Shown here: positions 44,569-54,233 of the stretch, piece after piece | How the letters are laid out: each line of letters starts with the position of its first letter | How positions within the stretch are numbered: position 1 is the first letter of the stretch | NCBI RefSeq assembly: GCF_017315705.1 | Contig: NZ_JAFLRF010000003.1 | Location: 99,132 to 163,131 of the forward strand | DNA length: 64,000 nucleotides | Origin: Trinickia mobilis | GTDB lineage: Bacteria > Pseudomonadota > Gammaproteobacteria > Burkholderiales > Burkholderiaceae | Direction: 5' to 3' | Made by a program: the position numbers and the translations under genes | Notes under the pieces: generated by a model | What the model was told of the DNA's origin: nothing | Database searches by the model: none | What the model saw: only the letters and a program-made list of their open reading frames with translations

Positions 44569-45729
44569 TCAGGTCGCGCTCTTCGTCACGATCGTCACCC
44601 ATTGGCCGTTTTTCACTTGGTAGAGCGTCGACAAACCGCTCTTGAGCGAACCGTCCGCGTTGAACGAGATCCGTCCCGTGATGCCTTCGAAGTCGATCTT
44701 CTTCAGATATGGCCGGTACGCGTCGGGCGAGGTCGAGTTCGCCGCCTGCATCGCCTTGATCGCGGCCCACGCCGCGTCATAGCCGAATGGCGCGTAGGAG
44801 AGCACGTCCACGCCAAAGCGCTTCTTGAAACGCTCGGCGAAGTGCTTGCCCTGCGGGAGGTCGTCGAGCGGACGTCCGTATTCCCATGCCATCGCGCCGT
44901 TGGCCGCATCGCCCGCGAGCTTGATGAACTCGGCGTCCTTCACGCCGCCGCCGCCCAGGAACTGCGCGGTCATGCCGAGCTCCTTCATCTTCTTCACGAC
45001 GTCCGCGGCCTGCGTGTCGAGCCCGCCGAAGAAGATCAGGTCGGCATTGGTCGACTTGATCTTCGTGAGCTGCGTGCTGAAATCGACCGCCTGGTTGTTG
45101 GTGTACTCGCGCGCGACGATCGTGCCGCCGTGCGCCTTCACCGCCTTCTCGAACTGGTCGGCTTCGCCCTGGCCGAACGCGGTGCGGTCGTCGATGATCG
45201 CGATGCGCTTGGCCTTCGTCACGTCGACGGCATAAGCGCCCGCGTTGCCCGCGTTCTGTGCGTCGTTCGAGATCACCATGAACACGTTCGAGAGGCCGCG
45301 GCCGCTGATCGTCGGGTTCGTCGCGGCCGGGTCGATCATCGGGATGCCGGCCTTGTCGTAGATCGGCGAGGCGGGCAGCGTCGTGCCCGAGTTGAAGTGG
45401 CCGACCACGACGGCGACGTTCTGGTCGACGAGCTTTTGGGCGACCTGGACGCCCGCGCGCGGGTCGGCCTGGTCGTCTTCGGGGATGAGCTCGAAGGCCG
45501 GGGGCTTGCCGTTGATCAGGATCTTCTGCGCCTTGGCGTCTTCGAGCGCGAGCTGCACGCCGTCTTGCAGGTCTTTGCCGTAGCCGGCGTTCGCGCCGGT
45601 GAGCGGGGCGGCATAGCCGATCTTGATGGTCGCGTCCTGCGCGTAGGCCGCGAGCGGTGCGGCGGCGAGCAGGCTCGCGAAGGCTGCGGCGGCAAAAGCA
45701 TAAGGCTGGATCGTCTTGCGAAGGCTCAT
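44569..45729 (-). CDS. Branched-chain amino-acid ABC transporter binding protein (LivK/LivJ-like)
   Basis: 386 residues with a signal peptide (MSLRKTIQPYAFAAAAF to AAYAQD). IKIGYAAPLTGANAGYGKDLQ after the cleavage site, the ADPRAGVQVAQKLVDQ helix and AIIDDRTAFGQGEADQFEKA are diagnostic of the periplasmic type I binding fold. Binds Leu/Ile/Val or another amino acid. ATG 45729 has AAGGAAG upstream; the longer frame to 45816 has no signal. No permease or ATPase gene next to it, so it works with components elsewhere. Confidence 0.92.
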   Translation of the reverse strand: MSLRKTIQPYAFAAAAFASLLAAAPLAAYAQDATIKIGYAAPLTGANAGYGKDLQDGVQLALEDAKAQKILINGKPPAFELIPEDDQADPRAGVQVAQKLVDQNVAVVVGHFNSGTTLPASPIYDKAGIPMIDPAATNPTISGRGLSNVFMVISNDAQNAGNAGAYAVDVTKAKRIAIIDDRTAFGQGEADQFEKAVKAHGGTIVAREYTNNQAVDFSTQLTKIKSTNADLIFFGGLDTQAADVVKKMKELGMTAQFLGGGGVKDAEFIKLAGDAANGAMAWEYGRPLDDLPQGKHFAERFKKRFGVDVLSYAPFGYDAAWAAIKAMQAANSTSPDAYRPYLKKIDFEGITGRISFNADGSLKSGLSTLYQVKNGQWVTIVTKSAT

Positions 45730-46046
45730 GTTTTTTCTTCCTTTGGACTCTCGGTGGTCGTTGTCGGGGAAATTGCCACGTGTGCCGCCCGTGCTCGAAG
45801 GCTTGTTCGCTGGCAAGCCGTATCGTCAATCGAGGCGGTCACATGGCGCGAATATAGAAAGCCAATTTGGGCCCGTCTTGACTGTTCGCAACGTCCGGCA
45901 TGCGCATTTCGGCACAAGCGAAAAACGCGTGGCAGTAGGGGTAATACTGAGGAAAGGCGGTACAGGAGGGCGTGCGAGCCGTTTCGTGCGCGCGCGTGGC
46001 GCGCGCCGTACCGAGCGGTCTCGGCACAGCGCAGGGCGGGTCGACG
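45730..46046. other. 317-bp intergenic region upstream of the livK-like gene
   Basis: Leader and promoter region of the minus-strand binding-protein gene. A GC-alternating palindrome around GCGCGCGTGGCGCGCGC is present near 45989-46006. TTGACG and TATATT hexamers occur on the minus strand but not at promoter spacing. No gene or RNA motif recognised. Confidence 0.35.
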
Positions 46047-46508
46047 TCAGTGCGCTTGCTGCAGTTGCTGGAGTGTGTCGCGCAATTCGACGAGCGGCGC
46101 TTTGGTTTCGTCGTCGGCCCAATGGTCGAGATCGTCGAGCGCGCGCTCGCAGCCGTCGAGGAGCACGTCGACGTCGACCGGCACTCCGTTTGCGAGTGCG
46201 AAGCGCAGCGTTTGCTCGAAGCGTTCGCAGTCGTCCTCGCCGTACGAGATGTCGAGATTTTCCGCGATGATTTCGGCGATGTTGCTGCGCGCGCGGTCGT
46301 CTTCGTCGATCATGTCGATGATGCCGCGCGCTACCGCGGGCGCGTAGTAAAGCGCGATGTCGAGCCACAGCGCCGCGTCGAAGTCAGGTTCGCCGATCTG
46401 CGCTTCGAAGTATTCGATGCCTTCCTGTTCGTGCGCTTCGTCCGCATCGATGCTCATGCACAACTGCTCGAAATATTCTTCCCGCTCGCTGCGGATGTTG
46501 CCGCCCAT
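46047..46508 (-). CDS. Acidic hypothetical protein
   Basis: 153 residues from ATG 46508, which follows GAGGATCAG; an earlier ATG at 46550 lacks a site. The chain is strongly acidic, with EEYFEQLCMSIDADEAHEQEG at the start and IDMIDEDDRARSNIAEIIAENL in the middle, probably all helical. No domain recognised, no signal, no membrane span. Divergent from the chemoreceptor gene. Confidence 0.7.
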   Translation of the reverse strand: MGGNIRSEREEYFEQLCMSIDADEAHEQEGIEYFEAQIGEPDFDAALWLDIALYYAPAVARGIIDMIDEDDRARSNIAEIIAENLDISYGEDDCERFEQTLRFALANGVPVDVDVLLDGCERALDDLDHWADDETKAPLVELRDTLQQLQQAH

Positions 46509-46733
46509 CTGATCCTCGCTTGCTGTTCGTTCAATTGCGCCGCTCGCCATGCGGCCGGTGACGCCGCGCGGCGCGCAACGAATTATAGGCGCTTGGAACG
46601 TGCCGTTTGGCGGTGAAGCGGGGACCGGTGCCGTCGATTCTCAATTCGAGGTAATGAAATGCTTAATCGACACGCTCGCGACACACTCGCGCGTGCCGAG
46701 CCGCTTCACGAATGTTCGCACTAGAGACTTTCC

Positions 46734-46760
46734 TCAAGTATTGAAATTCCCAGCCGATAT
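46734..46760 (+). promoter_or_regulatory. FliA (sigma-28) promoter of the chemoreceptor gene
   Basis: TCAAGTAT, an 11-bp spacer and GCCGATAT match the flagellar sigma-28 consensus TAAAGTTT-N11-GCCGATAA at 13 of 16 positions with exact spacing. Transcription would start near 46767, about 50 bases before the ATG of the methyl-accepting protein at 46818. Confidence 0.75.
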
Positions 46761-46817
46761 TCGCCCTAGAGGATCACGAGTCCTCGAACGCCTATTCGTC
46801 GGAAGGAACCCTCCCTC

Positions 46818-48617
46818 ATGTTTGACTCAATCCGCTCGCGCGTGCTGGCAGCGTGTCTTGCGATCGTCGTCTGCTCGCTCGTCGTGAACGCCGCGCTCAA
46901 CTACTGGGTCGTCAGCTCGTACGACAACGATTCGATCAACAACAACCTGATTGCGCTCGCCGACGGCCACGATGCCGGCATCGGCGACTGGGTCGCATCG
47001 AAGACGGCGGCGATCGTTTCGCTCGAGGACGTCGCGCTCACGGCGGACCCGGTGCCGACCTTCAAGCAAGTCGCCGCGGCGGGCGGTTTCACCAACGTAT
47101 ACGTCGGCACCGCCGACAAGACCGCGAAGTTCTCCGATCCGACCGGCGTGCCTTCCGACTACGATCCGACCGGCCGCCCGTGGTACAAGCAGGCGGCCGC
47201 GGCGGGCAAGCCGGTGGTGACGCCGCCCTATGTCGATGCGGGCTCGGGCAAGCTCGTCGTCACGTTCGCGGTGCCGATCGTGCGCGACGGCGCATTGAAG
47301 GCCGTGGTGTCGGGCGACGTCAACATGGATAGCGTGATCGCCAACGTCAAGTCGATTCACCCGACGCCCGCGAGCTTCGGCATGCTCCTCGACGCAAGCG
47401 GCACGATCGTCGCGCATCCCGATGCGAAGCTCACGCTAAAGCCCGTCGGCGACCTGATGACGGAGCTGAACACGGCGGCCATTGCGTCGCTCACCACGGC
47501 TGCGCGTCCTCTCGAAGTGCACGTCGACGGCCACGCGAAATTGCTGCGCGGCCAAGCGGTGCCGGGCACCGACTGGATCACCGTGGTCGCGCTCGACAAG
47601 TCCGAGGCCACGGCCGGCGTGCGCTCGTTCCTGACGACCTCGGCGATCGCGCTGATCGTGATCGTCGCGCTTGCGGCGGCGGTCGTGAGCGCGATCACCG
47701 CGACTGCGTTCAAGCGGCTTTCGCTCGTGCGCGACGCGATGGATGCGATCGGCACGGGCACCGGCGACTTGACCCAGCGCCTGCCGTCGGAGGGCAGCGA
47801 CGAAGTCGCGCAGATCGCGCGCTCGTTCAACACGTTCGTCGACAAGCTGAACCACGTGATGCGGCAGATCCGCGATACGAGCGAATCGGTGCGCACCGCC
47901 GCCGACGAAATCGCAGCCGGCAACCTCGACCTCTCGGGCCGCACCGAATCGGCCGCGGCGAGCCTGCAGCAGACGGCGGCGTCGATGGAGGAGATCACGT
48001 CGACGGTCACGCAGTCGGCGAGTGCGGCGCGGCAGGCCAACGGGATGGCGGGCTCGGCGTCGGCGGTCGCTTCGCGCGGCGGCGAGGTCGTGTCGGAAGT
48101 GGTGAGCACGATGGGCAAGATCGAGACGGCGTCGGGCAAGATCGGCGACATCATCGGCGTGATCGACGGCATCGCGTTCCAGACCAACATCCTCGCGCTG
48201 AATGCGGCCGTCGAAGCGGCGCGCGCGGGCGAGCAGGGGCGCGGCTTCGCGGTGGTCGCGGGCGAAGTGCGCAGCCTCGCGCAACGCAGCGCGCAGGCGG
48301 CCAAGGAGATCAAGTCGCTGATCGAGTCGACGATCGACAGCGTCTCGTCGGGCTCGAGCCAGGTGCGGCGCGCGGGCGAGACGATGACCGAGATCGTCGG
48401 CAACGTGTCGAGCGTGACGACGATCATGGCCGAGATCACGAACGCCGCCGACGAGCAGACGCGCGGGATTCAGGAAGTCAATCGCGCGGTGTCGCAGCTC
48501 GACGAGATGGTGCAGCAGAACGCGGCGCTGGTGGAGGAATCGGCGGCGGCTGCCGCCGCGCTGCAGACGCAGGCGGTGCAGCTCGCGAGCGCGGTGGGGC
48601 AGTTCAGGCTCGATTGA
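46818..48617 (+). CDS. Methyl-accepting chemotaxis protein with dCache sensor
   Basis: 599 residues. Membrane span 1 at about 8-30; a periplasmic dCache domain follows ([18 protein letters not shown] near 115-132, [17 protein letters not shown] near 137-153). Span 2 lies near 275-298, a HAMP segment near 300-350 and the signalling domain to the end, with the hairpin tip [35 protein letters not shown] around 453-487. It reports an amino acid or organic acid outside to CheA. ATG 46818 follows GGAAGGAAC; a FliA-type promoter lies upstream, so it is part of the flagellar regulon. Confidence 0.95.
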   Translation: MFDSIRSRVLAACLAIVVCSLVVNAALNYWVVSSYDNDSINNNLIALADGHDAGIGDWVASKTAAIVSLEDVALTADPVPTFKQVAAAGGFTNVYVGTADKTAKFSDPTGVPSDYDPTGRPWYKQAAAAGKPVVTPPYVDAGSGKLVVTFAVPIVRDGALKAVVSGDVNMDSVIANVKSIHPTPASFGMLLDASGTIVAHPDAKLTLKPVGDLMTELNTAAIASLTTAARPLEVHVDGHAKLLRGQAVPGTDWITVVALDKSEATAGVRSFLTTSAIALIVIVALAAAVVSAITATAFKRLSLVRDAMDAIGTGTGDLTQRLPSEGSDEVAQIARSFNTFVDKLNHVMRQIRDTSESVRTAADEIAAGNLDLSGRTESAAASLQQTAASMEEITSTVTQSASAARQANGMAGSASAVASRGGEVVSEVVSTMGKIETASGKIGDIIGVIDGIAFQTNILALNAAVEAARAGEQGRGFAVVAGEVRSLAQRSAQAAKEIKSLIESTIDSVSSGSSQVRRAGETMTEIVGNVSSVTTIMAEITNAADEQTRGIQEVNRAVSQLDEMVQQNAALVEESAAAAAALQTQAVQLASAVGQFRLD

Positions 48618-48724
48618 GGGCGGTGCGTGGACCCGCGCGCGAACCGCGCGAGCGTCGCCGAGACGTTAGGTCGTTCAACGAACAAAATAGGATCGAATGC
48701 CGACGCGTAAAGCGGATCGCAGGA

Positions 48725-49588
48725 TTACGCCGCGTCGGTCACCCAAGCCCCGAACCATTCGCTCGGCTGAGCGATTTCATTCTGCGCGGCGACGATTTCG
48801 AGTTCGTAGCGGCCGGCATCGTAGGTTGCCTTGACGACGGCGTGCACGGCCGCAAGCGTATGCTCGAACGCCGCGCGCACGGAGTCGCCCAGCAGGCGCC
48901 GCGCGACGAACACCGCGCTCGTCAGGTCGCCCACGCCGACCGGCTGCCGCGCGAACGGATAGAGCGGCCGCTGGCCCATCCAGGCTTCGTTTTCGGTCAC
49001 GACGAGCATGTTGAAGCGGTCGGCGAGGCTGTTGCGGTCGAGCAAGTGCTTCACCAGGATCACTTGGGGCCCGCGCCGGACGATTTCGCGGCAGGCCTCC
49101 ACGGCCTCCTCGACGGTCTCGATCTTGCGCCCCGCTAGCTTTTGCAGCTCGTTGTGATTCGGTGCCATGCCGTCGGCCACTTCGGGCATCTTGTCGACGA
49201 GGTACTCCTGAATGCCGGGCTCGACTTTGGTGCCGCCCGTCTGGCCCATCACCGGGTCGCAGAAGTACCAGGCGCGCGGATTGGTGGCCTTCACCGCGCG
49301 CACGATCTCGACTACCGCCTCGGCCTGCTCGGGCGAGCCGAGGTAGCCGGAGAGCACGGCGTCGCAGCGCCGCAGCATGCCGATCGCGCCGATGCCTTCG
49401 ACGAGTTCCTGCATCTGAGAAGCGTCGATCGCGCTGCCGGCCCAGTGCCCGTATTGCGTGTGATTCGAGAACTGGACGGTATTGAGGGGCCACACGTTGA
49501 CGCCGAGCCGCTGCATCGGGAACACGGAGGCGCCGTTGCCCGCGTGGCCGAACACGACGTGCGACTGGATGCTGAGGACGTTTTTCAT
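48725..49588 (-). CDS. pdxY: Pyridoxal kinase PdxY
   Basis: 287 residues of the PfkB/ribokinase fold. [21 protein letters not shown] at the start, [24 protein letters not shown] and [16 protein letters not shown] match PdxY. It phosphorylates pyridoxal for PLP salvage in the cytosol. ATG 49588; the convergent neighbour is the chemoreceptor. A zinc-ribbon ORF starts two bases away on the opposite strand. Confidence 0.95.
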   Translation of the reverse strand: MKNVLSIQSHVVFGHAGNGASVFPMQRLGVNVWPLNTVQFSNHTQYGHWAGSAIDASQMQELVEGIGAIGMLRRCDAVLSGYLGSPEQAEAVVEIVRAVKATNPRAWYFCDPVMGQTGGTKVEPGIQEYLVDKMPEVADGMAPNHNELQKLAGRKIETVEEAVEACREIVRRGPQVILVKHLLDRNSLADRFNMLVVTENEAWMGQRPLYPFARQPVGVGDLTSAVFVARRLLGDSVRAAFEHTLAAVHAVVKATYDAGRYELEIVAAQNEIAQPSEWFGAWVTDAA

Positions 49589-49590
49589 AA

Positions 49591-49863
49591 TTGACTTCGC
49601 TGCGCCAAGCGCGATCTGGGTTCGAAGGGCGGGGCACCCCTGGTGTTCGGGAAACGGGCGAGGCGGCGCCGCGATGCCGGCTTGCGCTCGGCAAACCGCT
49701 GCGTTGCATCAACCAGGGCTGCCCGGAGCAGACCGTTTCATCTACCCGCTGCGGCCGTTGCGGGCGCACCGCGCCGCCGCATACGAAACAACAATACATG
49801 ACTTTCGGCCGGCGCAAAGCGTTCCGGCGTCGAAGTTGTTGCGCCGCGTCAGCGGATCGGTGA
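49591..49863 (+). CDS. Possible zinc-ribbon protein
   Basis: A 90-codon frame from TTG with no good ribosome-binding site. Residues 38-58 read [21 protein letters not shown], four cysteines in CX4C...CX2C spacing, followed by [19 protein letters not shown], which is clearly protein-like. The first 35 residues and the last 12 are not. So a short zinc-ribbon gene may be partly degraded, or its start uses CTG within the frame. It lies between pdxY and glgA, both transcribed leftwards, so it points the opposite way. Confidence 0.45.
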   Translation: MTSLRQARSGFEGRGTPGVRETGEAAPRCRLALGKPLRCINQGCPEQTVSSTRCGRCGRTAPPHTKQQYMTFGRRKAFRRRSCCAASADR

Positions 49864-49918
49864 ACGGGCGGAGCGTCTCGTGCGCGTCAGGCTGGGCATC
49901 GGCCGTCGCACGTGTGCG

Positions 49919-51379
49919 TCAAACGAGTTCGCGATAGAGCGCGAGATAGTGCTGCGCCGACGCGCCCCAGCCGAAGTCCTGCGCCATCGCGCGGCGCTGG
50001 GCGGCTTTCCATTCCTTGCGGCGCGCGTGGAGCGCGAACGCGCGGCGGATCGCCGCCGTGATCGAGGCCGGCTCGAAATGATGGAAGACGAAGCCGGTGG
50101 CGAGATCGTCGGCGAGGTTTTCGAGCGACGCGTCGACGACCGTATCCGCCAAGCCGCCCACGCAGTGCACGAGCGGCAGCGAGCCGTAGGCGAGCGCGTA
50201 GAGCTGCGTGAGCCCGCACGGCTCGAAGCGCGACGGCACCGCGACGACGTCGCTGCCCGCGATGACCGCATGCGCGAGCGCCTCGTCGAAGCCGAGCTGC
50301 ACGGCCACGGCATCGGGGTGCGCCTGCGCGACCCGCAGGAGGCCGGCCTCGAGAGCCGGTTCGCCGCTGCCGAGCACGGCGAGCTGACCGCCGCGCTTGA
50401 CGATCTCGGGCAGCACTTCGAGCAGCAGGTCGAGGCCCTTTTGCTCGGTCAGCCGCGAAACGACGCCGAACAGCAGCGCGTCGCTTTTCTGCGCGAGCGA
50501 GAGACGCGCCTGCAAGGCCGTCTTGCAGGCGCCCTTCCTGGAGAGCTTGGCCGCCGTGTAAGTCGCCGCGATCGACGCGTCCTCGGCCGGGCTCCACACC
50601 GTGTAGTCGACGCCGTTGAGGATGCCCGACAGCTCGTGCGCGCGGCCGCGCAACAGCCCGTCGAGCCCGGCGCCTTGCGCGACGGTGCGGATCTCGCGCG
50701 CGTAAGCCGGGCTGACGGTCGTGATGCGCTCGGCGAAGTGCAGGCCCGCTTTCAGGAACGAAAGCTGGCCATAGAACTCGACGCCGTGCATGTCGAAGAA
50801 GTCGTCCGGCAGGCCGAGCTGCCCGAACATCGCGGCTGGAAAGATCCCCTGGTAGGCGAGGTTGTGCACGGTGATGATCGAGTGCGCGAGCGGCTTGCCG
50901 TGCCGCCGCTCGGCCGCTTTCAGGTAGGCCGGCGCGAGCCCGGCGTGCCAGTCGTGCGCGTGCACGATCTCGGGCTTCCAGTCGGGATCGGCGTGCTGGG
51001 CGAGGAGCGCCGCGGTCCAGCCGAGCAGCGCGAAGCGCTGCGCGTTGTCGCCGTACGGCACCTGCGCGGCGTCGAGGTACGGGCTGCCGCCGCGGTCGTA
51101 GAACGAATCGGCGCGGATCACGTAGATGCCGACGTCGTTGGCAGGGAGCGTGCCGTATTCGAGGCGTGCGTCGCGCACGCCGAAGCGCGGCTCGAGCGAA
51201 GCGACGGGGCGCAGGTCGGCGACCCCCGCGACGACCGATGGAAAGCCCGGCAGAAGCACGCGCACGTCGGCGCCGTGCTCCACCAGGGCGGGCGGCAGCG
51301 CGCCGACGACATCGGCGAGCCCTCCGGTCTTCAGCAACGGATACAGCTCGCTTGCGACATGCAGCGCGCGAATCGTCAT
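49919..51379 (-). CDS. glgA: Glycogen synthase (ADP-glucose)
   Basis: 486 residues. LKTGGLADVVGALPPAL at residues 16-32 carries the ADP-glucose lysine; HAHDWHAGLAPAYLK near 130 and SRFEPCGLTQLYALAYGSLPLV near 390-410 are the GT5 family signatures. It extends alpha-1,4-glucan from ADP-glucose. ATG 51379 is the family start; the longer ORF to 51508 adds repeat-like Pro/Gly sequence. Downstream of glgC (153 bp), so in one operon for glycogen synthesis. Confidence 0.96.
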   Translation of the reverse strand: MTIRALHVASELYPLLKTGGLADVVGALPPALVEHGADVRVLLPGFPSVVAGVADLRPVASLEPRFGVRDARLEYGTLPANDVGIYVIRADSFYDRGGSPYLDAAQVPYGDNAQRFALLGWTAALLAQHADPDWKPEIVHAHDWHAGLAPAYLKAAERRHGKPLAHSIITVHNLAYQGIFPAAMFGQLGLPDDFFDMHGVEFYGQLSFLKAGLHFAERITTVSPAYAREIRTVAQGAGLDGLLRGRAHELSGILNGVDYTVWSPAEDASIAATYTAAKLSRKGACKTALQARLSLAQKSDALLFGVVSRLTEQKGLDLLLEVLPEIVKRGGQLAVLGSGEPALEAGLLRVAQAHPDAVAVQLGFDEALAHAVIAGSDVVAVPSRFEPCGLTQLYALAYGSLPLVHCVGGLADTVVDASLENLADDLATGFVFHHFEPASITAAIRRAFALHARRKEWKAAQRRAMAQDFGWGASAQHYLALYRELV

Positions 51380-51532
51380 GGGCTTGGCTCCGATAGGGCG
51401 TGTCCTGATCTCCTGATCCCCCGGTCCCCCAACAGGACTTCCTGCGCCCCGAAGGAAGTGGCCTTGGGCCGCGGGGCGGGGGACTTTCCCCGGGGCGCAA
51501 TGGGCCAAGGGTCGTGGCCGTGTCGCTGCGGC

Positions 51533-52798
51533 TTACCGCTTGAGCCGCGCGAGCGCGTCGCTCGTGACGAGCACGATGCCGGCTTCGGTCCGGTAGAAGC
51601 GCTCGTTGTCGAGCGCCGGATCGTCGCCGATCACCGTGCCCTCGGGAATCACGCAGCCGCGGTCGACGACCACGCGCTTCAGCCGGCACCCCTGGCCCAC
51701 CTGCACCTGCGGCAACAAGACTGCCTCATCGAGATGACAGAACGACTGCACGCGCACGCTCGACGACACCACCGCGCGCGATACCTGCGAGCCCGCAATC
51801 ACGCAGCCGCCGCAGACGAGCAGGTTCGTCGCGACGCCTTGCTCGCCTTTCAGGTCGCGCACGAACTTGGCGGGCGGCAATTGCTCCTGGAGCGTCCAGA
51901 TCGGCCAGGTGTCGTCATACAGGTCGAGCGAGGGGATCGTCGAGGCGAGATCGAGATTGGCGGCCCAGTACGCGTCGATCGTGCCGACGTCGCGCCAGTA
52001 CGGCTCGACGCTCTCGTCCGACGAGACGCACGACATCGAGAACGGGTGAGCGATCGTATTGCCGAGCGTCACGACGCGCGGAATGATGTCCTTGCCGAAA
52101 TCGTGGTCGGTCGCGTGGTTCGAGATGTTCTCTTCGAGCAGGGAGTACAGGTAGTCGGCGTTGAACACGTAGATGCCCATGCTCGCGAGCGCGATGTCCG
52201 GGCGGCCCGGCATCGCGGGCGGGTCTTTCGGCTTTTCGACGAAGCCGGTCACGCGGCGGGACGCGTCCACGGCCATCACGCCGAACGCGGTCGCGTCCAT
52301 GCGCGGCACCTCGATGCAGCCGACCGTGCAGTCCGCCTGGCTGTCGGCGTGATCGAGCAGCATGCGCATGTAGTCCATCTTGTAGATGTGGTCGCCGGCC
52401 AGCACGATGATGTACTTCGGCCTCATCGAACGGATGATGTCGAGGTTCTGGAACACGGCGTCGGCGGTGCCGCGGTACCAGTGCGCGCCTTCGACGCGTT
52501 GCTGCGCCGGCCACAGGTCGATGAATTCGTTGAACTCGCCGCGCAGGAAGCCCCAGCCGCGCTGCAGGTGGCGCAAGAGCGAATGGGCCTTGTATTGCGT
52601 CACGACGGCGATGCGACGGATGCCGGAATTCAGGCAGTTCGACAGCGCGAAATCGATGATCCGGTATTTGCCGCCGAAGTGGACGGCCGGCTTGACGCGC
52701 TTGTTGGTCAACGGGCCGAGGCGGGTGCCGCGGCCGCCTGCGAGCACGATCGCAAGCGTTTGGCGTTGGATCAGGTTGAGCCGGGGCGATGTCTCCAT
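51533..52798 (-). CDS. glgC: Glucose-1-phosphate adenylyltransferase
   Basis: 421 residues. [16 protein letters not shown] at 16-31 is the nucleotidyltransferase loop, [10 protein letters not shown] near 140 holds the metal aspartate, and [13 protein letters not shown] near 194-206 is substrate-binding. The C-terminal 100 residues are a left-handed beta-helix with repeated V/I hexapeptides. It makes ADP-glucose for glgA and is normally controlled by allosteric effectors. ATG 52798 follows two copies of CAGGAGACA. Confidence 0.96.
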   Translation of the reverse strand: METSPRLNLIQRQTLAIVLAGGRGTRLGPLTNKRVKPAVHFGGKYRIIDFALSNCLNSGIRRIAVVTQYKAHSLLRHLQRGWGFLRGEFNEFIDLWPAQQRVEGAHWYRGTADAVFQNLDIIRSMRPKYIIVLAGDHIYKMDYMRMLLDHADSQADCTVGCIEVPRMDATAFGVMAVDASRRVTGFVEKPKDPPAMPGRPDIALASMGIYVFNADYLYSLLEENISNHATDHDFGKDIIPRVVTLGNTIAHPFSMSCVSSDESVEPYWRDVGTIDAYWAANLDLASTIPSLDLYDDTWPIWTLQEQLPPAKFVRDLKGEQGVATNLLVCGGCVIAGSQVSRAVVSSSVRVQSFCHLDEAVLLPQVQVGQGCRLKRVVVDRGCVIPEGTVIGDDPALDNERFYRTEAGIVLVTSDALARLKR

Positions 52799-52801
52799 GC
52801 T

Positions 52802-52819
52802 TGTCTCCTGTGTCTCCTG
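52802..52819 (-). repeat. Tandem 9-bp repeat duplicating the glgC ribosome-binding site
   Basis: Two perfect TGTCTCCTG units (CAGGAGACA on the transcript) lie directly before the glgC start, with a partial third. Each contains a Shine-Dalgarno, so ribosomes can bind at two spacings. Such arrays arise by slippage and may change copy number. Confidence 0.6.
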
Positions 52820-53093
52820 TGTCCCATGCAACGCTTTCGTACAGGCGGCCCCCCAAGGCTGCGCTTGGTCTCGATTGTTTTTTTACACGGATTCAAACGT
52901 TTTAGCACCGAAACGCACGGCGCAGATAGTCGCGTTTTTCTGTAGACGAGACGTGCCGCCATTGCGCACTGCGGCAGCCAAGTTCAGCGGAGCGCGGGGC
53001 GGCTGTCTGTGCGCGAAGACGCTTTTCGGGCGAAACGCGGCGCTTGCGCCGAGTGCCGGGGCAGGCGGCCAGCCGCCGATCGAGTGCGCCGGC

Positions 53094-54053
53094 TCACGAC
53101 GATCGAAAGCGCTCCCGGTACTGCATCGGCGTCACGCCGATGCGCTTCGTGAACACGATGCGCATGCGGTCGGGGCTGCCGAATCCGCAATCGTAGGCAA
53201 TGGCCTTGAGCGCCGTGCCGCCGCTTTCCAGCAGCTTGCGCGCGGCGTCCACGCGGGCCCGCTCGATGAATTCGTGCGGCGTGATGTTCGTCTCCTGCAC
53301 GAACACGCGCGCGAAGTTGCGCACGCTCATGCCCGCCACCTTTGCAAGCTGCTGCACCGTGAAACGCCCGCCGATGTGCTGCATCACGTGCGCCTGGACT
53401 TTCGCGACGGGCGACGTTCCGTCGGCGGGGGCGCTCAGGTACGGGCTGAATTGGGACTGTCCGCCTTGCCGCTGCGCGAACACCACGAGCCGCTTGGCGA
53501 CGGCGAGCGCCACCTGCGGCCCGTGATCCTCGGAAACGAGCGCGAGCGCGAGATCGATGCCGGCCGTGACCCCGGCCGACGTCACGAGCCGTTCGTCGCG
53601 CAGATAGATACTGTCGAAGTCGACGTTGGCGCGCGGGAACTGCTCGGCCAGTTGCTCCGCGTGCTGCCAGTGCGTCGTCACGTTGCGGCCGTCGAGCAGG
53701 CCCGCGTGTCCGAGTGCGAACGCGCCGGTGCAGACCGAGCCGTAGCGGTCGCAGTTCGCGGCGACGGTCGCGAGCCAGTCGATGAGCGGGGCCTCGGGCG
53801 CCGCATCGGGCAAGGCGGGGCCGCCTGCGATCAGTGCGAGCGAGAAATGGCGCGCGGCGCGCTCGAAGGTATCGCCGGCGGCCATGCTCATGCCGTTCGA
53901 CGCGGGCAGTGCGCCGGCCGTGGCGGCCAACACCGTCACTTCGTAGCGGTCCTGCGGCGCGATGAAACGGTTGGCCTCGGCGAAAACGTCCATCGGGCCC
54001 GCGACGTCGAGCGCCTGTACGCCGGGGAAGATCGCGATGGCGACGGTATGCAT
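53094..54053 (-). CDS. GlxA-type AraC regulator with DJ-1/PfpI domain
   Basis: 319 residues. The N-terminal half is a DJ-1/PfpI amidotransferase-like domain (AIAIFPGVQALDVAGPMDVFAEA and YGSVCTGAFALGHAGLLDG with a cysteine at the nucleophile elbow). The C-terminal 100 residues carry the AraC helix-turn-helix pair (FTVQQLAKVAGMSVRNFARVF and LKAIAYDCGFGSPDRMRIVF). In such proteins the first half senses a metabolite. ATG 54053; the frame extends to 54740 but the extra part is the opposite of the hydrolase relic and oxidoreductase. Confidence 0.9.
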   Translation of the reverse strand: MHTVAIAIFPGVQALDVAGPMDVFAEANRFIAPQDRYEVTVLAATAGALPASNGMSMAAGDTFERAARHFSLALIAGGPALPDAAPEAPLIDWLATVAANCDRYGSVCTGAFALGHAGLLDGRNVTTHWQHAEQLAEQFPRANVDFDSIYLRDERLVTSAGVTAGIDLALALVSEDHGPQVALAVAKRLVVFAQRQGGQSQFSPYLSAPADGTSPVAKVQAHVMQHIGGRFTVQQLAKVAGMSVRNFARVFVQETNITPHEFIERARVDAARKLLESGGTALKAIAYDCGFGSPDRMRIVFTKRIGVTPMQYRERFRSS

Positions 54054-54086
54054 CGGTGCACCTTTTCTGCGTGTGTTCCAGCGCGT

Positions 54087-54233
54087 GAGGATACGCCACG
54101 GTATCGCGTCATCGCGCCCGATCAGATCGGCTTTTGCGAATCGAGCCAGCCCGCGCACTACCGGTACAGCGTCCAGCAGCTCGCGCACAACCCGCACGCG
54201 CAGCCTCGAACCGCCGTCCTTGGCTCGCCTTAG
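54087..54233 (+). pseudogene. Alpha/beta-hydrolase relic
   Basis: In one plus-strand frame, RYRVIAPDQIGFCESSQPAHY followed by RYSVQQLAHNPHA is a clear piece of an alpha/beta hydrolase (compare APDQxGFxxSxxP and Y-S-x-QQLA in family members). It has no start, no active-site elbow and a stop after the piece. It is squeezed between the GlxA-type gene and the oxidoreductase gene, both on the other strand. So this is the leftover of a deleted gene. Confidence 0.65.

Noticed and set aside
49880..52945. 1021-codon plus-strand frame opposite glgA-glgC
   Set aside because: The frame follows the third-position GC bias of the real genes; sequence is Arg/Ala/Asp-rich with no family match.
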